Source: Sphaerochaeta sp.
GTDB lineage: Bacteria > Spirochaetota > Spirochaetia > Sphaerochaetales > Sphaerochaetaceae
Assembly: GCA_016342655.1 (NCBI GenBank)
Contig: JAEINL010000027.1
Coordinates: 1-44,557, forward strand
Length of the DNA: 44,557 bases
Direction: 5' to 3'
Below are positions 1 through 6,431 of this stretch, in pieces; within the stretch, counting starts at the first letter, position 1; each line of letters opens with the position of its first letter. The notes under the pieces are model-generated. The model worked only from the letters and a program-made list of their open reading frames with translations, had not been told where the DNA came from and did not search any database. Both the position numbers and the translations under genes were made by a program.

Positions 1-84
1 CTGCCTTTCCTATTCTATGCACTTTGAAAAATTAATAAAATTACCTACTTGACCACCAAGAATGCGGAAGAACCAAATACTTTA

Positions 85-174
85 TTGATTGGTTAAAATG
101 ATTACAATGTGCGGTTTATCTGCAAAAATGATTATAAATTGTACTATATCTGCAAATACAATTATAAACCAACA
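85..174. repeat. Three degenerate 30-bp direct repeats
   Basis: Three successive 30-base units start at about 85, 115 and 145. The best conserved parts are TATCTGCAAAAATGATTATA (117-136) and TATCTGCAAATACAATTATA (147-166), with a weaker first copy around 91-108. The exact 30-bp spacing is visible in the sequence. No gene is convincing in 1-369. The open frame at 89-349 has no recognisable domain, no ribosome site and low-complexity content, so I do not call it. The units could be protein-binding iterons or the residue of a decayed gene. Confidence 0.45.
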
Positions 175-322
175 TACTTTTCTTGACTCTGGTGGTGATA
201 TAGATTTGGCGTTAAGAAGCCAAAAATATGACCACACTGCTAGAAATGGCTTCGCAACCAGACATTGCTCTCACAAAAAACAGCATCAAGCTACTATTTT
301 AGCTAGGCAACGCTTTATTGTC

Positions 323-362
323 TTGTTTGCTCCTATAAGTATGATATAATCATACTTATAGG
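323..362 (+). promoter_or_regulatory. abiEi promoter embedded in a 31-bp palindrome
   Basis: A TTGTTT box (323-328) and a TATAAT box (345-350) are 16 bp apart. The -10 box lies inside a perfect inverted repeat at 332-362, with 13-bp arms reading CCTATAAGTATGA on the left and a 5-bp centre. The right arm runs into the Shine-Dalgarno GGAGGT (361-366) of the gene at 370. AbiEi proteins are known to repress their own promoter through inverted repeats, so this is the expected operator. Confidence 0.75.
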
Positions 363-369
363 AGGTAAT

Positions 370-957
370 ATGTTAAAGACTCGTGATCTCATCATGTATG
401 AACTAAGAGAGTATGCTTCCCCAAAGTCTAAGCTTACCCAGATGATAAAAAAGGGCGAAGTCATACATATAGTGCGTGGAGTATACAGCACAGCACAAGA
501 TGACCCTCGCCTTCCTATTGCTTCTATGATATACAGCCCATGTTATATTTCTTTTGAGACTGCACTTGATTATCATCAGATGATTCCCGAAAGAACGTAT
601 GAAGTGAAATGTGCAGGATTCCGTCTTACCAAAAACAAGCGCTTCGATACCCCATTTGGAAGATACAGTTTCCATTATCTCCCCGATGCTGTTTTTCCCT
701 TAGCGCTAGAACCAGCAGAGGAGTCTGGCTATGGGTTCAGGCTTGCAACAAAAGAAAAGGCCCTGTGCGATACGTTGTATAAGATACGAGGGATCAAGGG
801 CAAGAAAGCTATTGATGACTTGTTGTTTGAGGATTTGAGATTAGAGAGAGATGATATCGGAAGCCTAGACTGGCTTCTCATCAGTGACATTGTGCCCCTG
901 TATCACAGTACAACACTCAATTCATTGCTGAGCTGGAAAGGAAGCAAGAACATATGA
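370..957 (+). CDS. abiEi: AbiEi-family antitoxin, orphan
   Basis: A 195-residue protein resembling type IV toxin-antitoxin AbiEi antitoxins. The N-terminal winged-helix-like part includes a short stretch IHIVRGVYS, typical of these antitoxins, followed by the 'YISFETALDYH' region and the C-terminal 'ATKEKALCDTLY' motif seen in the AbiEi family. The family binds DNA, represses its own promoter and counteracts AbiEii, a nucleotidyltransferase toxin. The start is fixed by GGAGGT just upstream. It would normally be followed at once by abiEii, but only a four-codon stub is present (984-998). The palindromic promoter implies it can still autoregulate. Whether it now silences a toxin elsewhere cannot be told from here. 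Confidence 0.8.
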   Translation: MLKTRDLIMYELREYASPKSKLTQMIKKGEVIHIVRGVYSTAQDDPRLPIASMIYSPCYISFETALDYHQMIPERTYEVKCAGFRLTKNKRFDTPFGRYSFHYLPDAVFPLALEPAEESGYGFRLATKEKALCDTLYKIRGIKGKKAIDDLLFEDLRLERDDIGSLDWLLISDIVPLYHSTTLNSLLSWKGSKNI

Positions 958-968
958 ATATAAGGTAC

Positions 969-998
969 GAGGAGGCTACAGTAATGATTTCAGACTAG
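969..998 (+). pseudogene. Start-codon stub, probably of the lost abiEii toxin gene
   Basis: A strong ribosome site GAGGAGG (969-975) sits 8 nt before ATG ATT TCA GAC TAG (984-998), encoding only MISD. Position and orientation directly after abiEi fit the beginning of the partner toxin. The reading frame then breaks where sequence resembling cas6f begins. Calling it abiEii is inference from context, because four residues cannot identify a family. Confidence 0.45.
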
Positions 999-1155
999 GC
1001 TCCTGCACAAATTACCCTTCCCTATGTTATAGTAAAGAGTAAGAGTACTAACAAAGAATTCTCTATATATATATAAAGAACAAGCTCATACAATGGAACG
1101 ATTTTTATTTAATTCATATAATCTATCAAAAGGAGGTTCATTACCAGAGTTTTAA
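999..1155 (+). pseudogene. cas6f: 3' remnant of cas6f (csy4), type I-F CRISPR endoribonuclease
   Basis: Translation gives KLPFPML, then in a shifted frame KSKSTNKEFSIYI, then back in the first frame FLFNSYNLSKGGSLPEF and a stop at 1153-1155. These match, in order and spacing, the C-terminal part of Cas6f/Csy4. That part has an LPF segment, the S-x-S-T-x(3)-F motif (its Ser and Phe contact the crRNA), and an ending like YGLSKGGFVPWF. In-frame stops at 1030-1035 and a second slip in the TA run at 1064-1074 destroy the gene, and the first two thirds are absent. In canonical I-F loci csy4 is the last cas gene before the array, exactly the arrangement here. It cannot make an active enzyme. Confidence 0.75.
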
Positions 1156-1223
1156 ATATAGATATTTTTATCAGATATCGAATAACTTATTATAATATCA
1201 ATATTTATATGGCTTTCTCAACT
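1156..1223 (+). promoter_or_regulatory. AT-rich putative CRISPR leader
   Basis: A very AT-rich 68-bp stretch lies between the cas6f remnant and the first intact repeat. Leader position is inferred because the repeat at the far end of the array is the degenerate one, as is usual for the leader-distal end. I see no clear promoter. Confidence 0.5.
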
Positions 1224-1369
1224 GTTACCTGCCGAATAGGCAGCTTAGAAACAAGTAGCAACGGAAGATTTCGAGAACGCACAGTTACCTGCCGAATAGG
1301 CAGCTTAGAAAAGGCATAAGCCGTTTCTTGAATTTGATAAAGCGTACCTGCCGAATAGGCAGCTAGAAA
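1224..1369 (+). CRISPR. Type I-F CRISPR mini-array, 3 repeats and 2 spacers
   Basis: Two identical 28-bp repeats (1224-1251, 1284-1311) and a degenerate third (1344-1369, two single-T deletions) are separated by two spacers of exactly 32 bp (1252-1283, 1312-1343). Each repeat carries the hairpin CTGCCGAATAGGCAG (5-bp stem, 5-nt loop) followed by the 8-nt 3' handle CTTAGAAA. Repeat length, spacer length, stem and handle are all diagnostic of subtype I-F. No intact cas gene is in the window, so the array is orphaned here. It could be processed only by a Cas6f encoded elsewhere. Confidence 0.93.
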
Positions 1370-1394
1370 AGAATTTCTTTTCTTTTTGCTCTAA

Positions 1395-1424
1395 AAAGGG
1401 TCTTTCCTCTCGGAAAGACCCTTT
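1395..1424 (-). terminator. Rho-independent terminator of nifJ
   Basis: A 13-bp perfect stem, AAAGGGTCTTTCC, with a 4-nt loop. On the minus strand it is followed by TTTTT. It lies 33 bp beyond the nifJ stop codon. Confidence 0.85.
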
Positions 1425-1441
1425 GTTAATACAATACTCTA

Positions 1442-1459
1442 TAAGAACGTACGTTCTTA
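1442..1459. repeat. 18-bp perfect palindrome over the nifJ stop codon
   Basis: TAAGAACGTACGTTCTTA is a perfect 18-bp palindrome whose last three bases supply the nifJ TAA stop. It may be a protein-binding site or chance. There is no T run to make it a terminator. Confidence 0.5.
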
Positions 1460-4400
1460 CATCAATGGACCAAGCTTCTCGTAGAAGCTCATGCGATGCT
1501 TCGCATCAGCTTCTGCCTTGGCAAATAACGCCTCAGCATTGTCTGGGTTGGTCTTGTACAGTGAAGTATAACGCACTTCGCCCTTAATGAAGTCCTGATA
1601 CGATCCAGTCGCGGGTTTGGTATCCCATGAGAATCTCTTACCTTCTTCCAAAGCAGGGTTAAAGCGATACAGAGGCCAGTAACCGCTCTCTACAGCTTCC
1701 TTCATGACAACCTGGCTATAACGCATGTTAATACCGTGGTTGATACAAGGAGCGTAACAGAAGACGATCGAAGGACCGTTCCATGCCACTGCTTCCTGAA
1801 GAGCCTTCTGGGCGTGAGTCCTGTTAGCTCCCAAAGAGATGGACGCGACATATGCATGGCCATACACCATACTCATGAAGCCCATGTTCTTCTTGCCAAT
1901 CTCCTTACCAGCGTTTGCAAACTTTGCAACAGCTGCAATCGGAGTAGCCTTGGAAGCCTGTCCACCAGTGTTGGAGTAGACCTCAGTATCGAGCACCAGG
2001 ATGTTTACGTTCCGCCCGGAGGCAAGGACGTGGTCAACACCACCGTAGCCGATATCATAAGCCCAACCATCACCACCGATGATGAAGACAACCTTATCAG
2101 AGAAGTAGTCCTTCAACTCATCAATCTTTGCAAGCACAGCTTTCTGTTCAGAGGTCTTTGCAGCAGCAATTGCTTCAGGAAGAAGAGCCTGAACAGCCTT
2201 CTGTGCATCTACAGATGCATCAGTTGACTCAGCCCACAGCTCAAGGGATTTCTCAATTGCAGCTTTGAAAGCATCGGTTGTGCCAAGTTCAAAGAGTTGC
2301 TTGATGTAAATCTTAAGCTGGTTTCTGTTGGAATCAACAGCAAGTCTCATACCAAGACCATACTCTGCATTGTCCTCGAAGAGGCTATTGCCCCAAGCTG
2401 GACCATGGCCATCGCTCTGACGAACGGTGTATGGGGTGGTAGGGAAGGTACCAGAATAGATAGAGGAACAACCAGTTGCATTGGCCGCAATCATGCGGTC
2501 CCCACAAATCTGGGAAACCATCTTGACGTACGGAGTCTCACCACAACCAGCACAAGCACCGGAGAACTCAAACAGAGGCTGCTTGAACTGCAGGCCCTTG
2601 ACTGTTGATTCGGCAGCACCATCGAGCACATTGTAAGGAAGCTCTTCAAAGAATTTGAAGTTGTCAGACTGACCAGCTGCTCTTTCAACAGCAATGGGAC
2701 TGAACTCAAGAGCCTTGGTCTTTGCAGGACAAGTCTCGACACAGACACCACAACCAACACAGTCTTCAGTATAGACCTGAATCTTGTACATAAGGTTACG
2801 AGTGTTTTTAGTGCTGGATTTCAGGACATTGAAAGTCTCAGGGGCACCAACGAGGTCAGCAGGATCAATCTGCTTAGCTCTGATTGCTGCATGAGGACAA
2901 GCCTGAACACACTGGTTACACTGGATACAGTTTTCTGAAATCCAATGAGGGATGAAAGGAGCGACACCACGCTTCTCGAACTTTGCAGTTCCAGTAGGTA
3001 GCAATCCATCGAAGGACATCTGGGAAACAGGAATATCATTGCCCTTGAGGTGCATGATAGGCTCCATGATGTTCTTCGCAAAGTCAGAAGCACCCTCTGG
3101 GATCAGGCGAGCTGGTTCATAGCTCTTGGTGATAGAGGAAGGAATCTTTACAAGGTGCAAGGCAGCGCTAGCACCATCAACAGCATCCCAGTTCTTCTTG
3201 ACAATATCTTCACCCTTGCGCAGGAAGGTCTTGCGGATGTACTTCTTGATCAAGTCAATAGCTTCATCTTCAGGAAGGACCTTGCTAATCTTGAAGAAAG
3301 CAGCCTGCATGACAGTGTTGATGCGTGAACCAAGACCGGCAGCCTCTGCAATTTCAAGAGCGTTGATGTTGTAGAAGCGAATCTTCTTTGCGATGATCTC
3401 TTCCTGCATCTCACGAGTCAGGTGCTCAAACACTTCATCAGAAGGAATCTGGCTATTCAGAAGGAACACACCGCCATCTTTTAGAGGACCAAGCATATCA
3501 TAGCGACCAATATACGCTGGGTTGTGACAAGCGACAAAGTCGGCATGGTCGATCAACCAAGGCATAGCAAGGGAGCTTTTACCAAAGCGAAGGTGACTGG
3601 TGGTGATACCACCGGACTTCTTCGAGTCATAGGAGAAGTAGGCCTGTGCATTCTGCTCAGTGTTATCCCCGATGATCTTAATGGAGTTCTTGTTTGCACC
3701 GACGGTACCGTCAGAGCCAAGGCCCCAGAACATGCAGGAAACAACGTCCTCAGGTGATACGTTGATATTTTCATTCACCGGAATGGAAAGGTTGGTCACG
3801 TCGTCGTTGATACCGACGGTGAAGTTAGTAAAAGCAGCTCCTGCGAGGTGATCGTAGACAGCCTTTGCATGGGAAGGAGTGAAATCCTTACTGGAAAGAC
3901 CGAAGCGTCCGCCAATAACCTTAATGTCAGAACGACCCACCTGTGAGAGGGCGGTGATGACATCCTGGTAAAGAGGTTCGCCAAGACTACCGGGTTCCTT
4001 TGTCCTGTCAAGCACTGCGATGCGCTTTACGGACTGTGGAATGGCATCGATAAAATGCTTTGCACTGAACGGGCGATAGAGACGGACTTTCAGAAGACCG
4101 GTCTTGCCGCCCTTCTTGTTGATGTACTCAGTTGCCCACTGCATGGTGTCAGCACCACTGCCCATAACGATAACAATGTCAGTTGCTTCAGGATCGCCGA
4201 CATAGTCAAAGAGGTGGTAAGCGCGACCGGTGACTTGTGCAACCTGGTCCATGTACTTCTGCACCATCTCGGGGATAGCATCGTAGTAGGAGTTGACTGT
4301 CTCGCGGCCCTGGAAGTATACGTCTTCATTCTGTGCTGCGACCTTGAGCATTGGCTTCTCAGGTCTCTGTGCACGGTTACGGAAACGACGGACATACTCT

Positions 4401-4993
4401 TCATTCACCAACGGTCTGATATCGTCGTAGGCAATCTCCTCGACTTTCTGCAGCTCGTGGGAAGTTCTGAAACCATCAAAGAAATTCAAGAAGGGGACCT
4501 GTGCTTCCAAGGTTGCAAGGTGAGCAACCAAAGACATGTCCATAGTTTCCTGTACACTGGATGCACAAGTCATTGCAAATCCGGTGTTGCGGCAGGACAT
4601 TACATCGGAGTGATCGCCAAATATTGACAATGACTGAGCTGCCAATGATCGTGCAGACACGTGAAACACCGTTGGGATCATCTCTCCTGCAATCTTATGC
4701 ATGTTTGGAATCATCAACAATAATCCCTGACTTGCAGTGAATGTGGTGGTAAGTGCACCGGCTGCCAGAGCACCGTGAACAGCACCTGCTGCACCTGCCT
4801 CTGACTGCATTTCCATGATCTCTACCTTCTTTCCCCAAAGATTCTCACGACCGGTACTGGCCCAAGAATCAGCATATTCACCCATTGGTGAAGACGGGGT
4901 TATTGGATAGATTGCGGCTACCTCACTGAAAGCATATGCAATATGCGCAGCAGCGGTGTTTCCGTCAATAGTAACCATTTTTTTGTTACCCAT
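1457..4993 (-). CDS. nifJ: Pyruvate:ferredoxin (flavodoxin) oxidoreductase
   Basis: Converts pyruvate and CoA to acetyl-CoA and CO2, passing electrons to ferredoxin or flavodoxin, and is a central step of anaerobic fermentation in the cytoplasm. The 1178-residue single chain matches the usual homodimeric enzyme. It starts with the 'YPITPSSPMGEYAD' thiamine/pyrimidine domain and has two 4Fe-4S motifs, CIQCNQCVQACP (about 686) and CVGCGVCVETCP (about 744). The proximal-cluster cysteines lie in ACAGCGE (about 813), with a further cysteine in CYAPC (about 1078). The TPP site is GGDGWAYDIGYGG (about 969). An open frame extends 41 codons upstream, but I chose ATG at 4993 because GGAG lies 7 nt before it and homology begins there. 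Monocistronic, with its own terminator. Confidence 0.97.
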   Translation of the reverse strand: MGNKKMVTIDGNTAAAHIAYAFSEVAAIYPITPSSPMGEYADSWASTGRENLWGKKVEIMEMQSEAGAAGAVHGALAAGALTTTFTASQGLLLMIPNMHKIAGEMIPTVFHVSARSLAAQSLSIFGDHSDVMSCRNTGFAMTCASSVQETMDMSLVAHLATLEAQVPFLNFFDGFRTSHELQKVEEIAYDDIRPLVNEEYVRRFRNRAQRPEKPMLKVAAQNEDVYFQGRETVNSYYDAIPEMVQKYMDQVAQVTGRAYHLFDYVGDPEATDIVIVMGSGADTMQWATEYINKKGGKTGLLKVRLYRPFSAKHFIDAIPQSVKRIAVLDRTKEPGSLGEPLYQDVITALSQVGRSDIKVIGGRFGLSSKDFTPSHAKAVYDHLAGAAFTNFTVGINDDVTNLSIPVNENINVSPEDVVSCMFWGLGSDGTVGANKNSIKIIGDNTEQNAQAYFSYDSKKSGGITTSHLRFGKSSLAMPWLIDHADFVACHNPAYIGRYDMLGPLKDGGVFLLNSQIPSDEVFEHLTREMQEEIIAKKIRFYNINALEIAEAAGLGSRINTVMQAAFFKISKVLPEDEAIDLIKKYIRKTFLRKGEDIVKKNWDAVDGASAALHLVKIPSSITKSYEPARLIPEGASDFAKNIMEPIMHLKGNDIPVSQMSFDGLLPTGTAKFEKRGVAPFIPHWISENCIQCNQCVQACPHAAIRAKQIDPADLVGAPETFNVLKSSTKNTRNLMYKIQVYTEDCVGCGVCVETCPAKTKALEFSPIAVERAAGQSDNFKFFEELPYNVLDGAAESTVKGLQFKQPLFEFSGACAGCGETPYVKMVSQICGDRMIAANATGCSSIYSGTFPTTPYTVRQSDGHGPAWGNSLFEDNAEYGLGMRLAVDSNRNQLKIYIKQLFELGTTDAFKAAIEKSLELWAESTDASVDAQKAVQALLPEAIAAAKTSEQKAVLAKIDELKDYFSDKVVFIIGGDGWAYDIGYGGVDHVLASGRNVNILVLDTEVYSNTGGQASKATPIAAVAKFANAGKEIGKKNMGFMSMVYGHAYVASISLGANRTHAQKALQEAVAWNGPSIVFCYAPCINHGINMRYSQVVMKEAVESGYWPLYRFNPALEEGKRFSWDTKPATGSYQDFIKGEVRYTSLYKTNPDNAEALFAKAEADAKHRMSFYEKLGPLM

Positions 4994-5050
4994 TTTGACA
5001 CTCCATAATACAATATTTGATGTGACCCGATCAGGCCACCCTATGCAAAA

Positions 5051-5072
5051 TAAAAAAATCCTACAAGGATTT
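5051..5072 (-). terminator. Short hairpin terminator after the MFS gene
   Basis: On the minus strand a 6-bp stem AAATCC/GGATTT with a 5-nt loop is followed by seven Ts. It lies 76 bp past the transporter stop and separates it from nifJ. The stem is short, so strength is uncertain. Confidence 0.55.
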
Positions 5073-5147
5073 CCCAAGAAACAATGATAAACGAATACGT
5101 CATCGTTTGCAACCACAGCCTAAGGATTTTCCTGTTCCCATCAACAG

Positions 5148-6386
5148 TTATCCTTGTAAATGTCGGTCTAGACCAAGATACATCACAGCAAGAGCAAGAC
5201 AAATCAAAGCCATGAGAACCCATAGGAAGGAAAAGCTTCTGCCAAGCAACAGCAAGCCACCAAGGGTTGGAGCTAGGGCGCTTCCCAACCCTCCTGCAAT
5301 ATGGGACAGTGCATTGAAACGTGTCCTGTAGCGAGGGGGAGCATACGCATTGAGAAAGACATTTGCATTGGTTGCCATCAGAATTTCTCCCAACGTCCAG
5401 ATGAAGGTTGCCACTAGGAAGACAGGAAGATGGAGGCAAAAGGCGTAGGCTCCATACCCCACTACATAAAACAGCATCGCAAGAGCCATATTTTTCAACT
5501 GGCCCCACGAAGCTGTAATTTTAGTGATGATGGGGGTCGTTACAAGTACGGTTAGGGCATTGACTGTCATAAGCAGCCCAAAACGCTTCGCTCCAAGACC
5601 ATCGCCAAACAAATGCGAGAACTGTAAGGGCAAGGCAAAGGTGTTCTGCTGATAGGTCAGGTGGTATAGGGCAAAAAATAGCAGGAACAACATCAGGACC
5701 TTGTTTCTTAGAAGAGAGAGCAGAAACCCACCAGGAATCTTCTGTGAAGCATCGCTATACACCTCAACCTTGACCAAAGGCAACTTTGCCAAGAGCAAGA
5801 CAGTAGAGAAAAGCAACAGCAACGAAGAGCCTCCGAACAGCAGGGGGATCGAATACCCATAGAGAAAGGCTGCTGCAACAGGCCCTACGGCAACGCCGAT
5901 GTTAGTCCCCAGATAGAGCAAGGAGAAGGCCCTTCCACGATCCTTATCATCGGAGAAGTCAGCAACCATTGCATTGGTAACAGGGGCAGTAGCCCCACGG
6001 AAGGGAGAACCCACTAAAATGATGAGAGGAACCAGGGAAGCGTACTGACTACCCATGAGAAAAGCGCACACCAGATAACACACGCTTACCATCATCTGGC
6101 AGAAGACAAGGACCTGTTTTCGTGCCAGCTTGTCAGCAATAACACCGGCGGTCAGCTGTCCGACCATGGTTGCAACCAGGGTAAGGGAGATGAAAAACCC
6201 AGCCTCATGACTATCCATCCCTAACTTTCCGGTTAGGATAAGCACCAGAAGAAGCTGTACAAAATCACCAAAACGATTGATGATCCTGACGGCAAAGAGC
6301 AGGTATATGCTCGAATTGAGTCCGCTGTACAAGGAAAACCCCGTCTTGGCAAAAAGACGGGGCATCAGGTTCTTTGTATTCACCAT
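5148..6386 (-). CDS. MFS transporter (DHA-type drug/metabolite exporter)
   Basis: A 412-residue integral membrane protein with about twelve hydrophobic segments. It has the major facilitator signature after the second helix, 'GVIADKLARKQVL' (about 82-94), and a positively charged cytoplasmic loop in the middle (about 205-225). The family exports drugs or moves small solutes with protons. The substrate cannot be read from the sequence. The start has a good ribosome site (GGAG, 7 nt). It is on its own between nrdJ and nifJ, and I see no regulator next to it. Confidence 0.85.
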   Translation of the reverse strand: MVNTKNLMPRLFAKTGFSLYSGLNSSIYLLFAVRIINRFGDFVQLLLVLILTGKLGMDSHEAGFFISLTLVATMVGQLTAGVIADKLARKQVLVFCQMMVSVCYLVCAFLMGSQYASLVPLIILVGSPFRGATAPVTNAMVADFSDDKDRGRAFSLLYLGTNIGVAVGPVAAAFLYGYSIPLLFGGSSLLLLFSTVLLLAKLPLVKVEVYSDASQKIPGGFLLSLLRNKVLMLFLLFFALYHLTYQQNTFALPLQFSHLFGDGLGAKRFGLLMTVNALTVLVTTPIITKITASWGQLKNMALAMLFYVVGYGAYAFCLHLPVFLVATFIWTLGEILMATNANVFLNAYAPPRYRTRFNALSHIAGGLGSALAPTLGGLLLLGRSFSFLWVLMALICLALAVMYLGLDRHLQG

Positions 6387-6431
6387 CCCATATCTCCTAG
6401 AGAAAGAGAATATGCTTCATTTCAAATATAC

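Noticed and set aside
89..349. An 86-codon open frame at the left edge
   Set aside because: Low-complexity translation, contains the 30-bp repeats and overlaps the abiEi promoter. No ribosome site.
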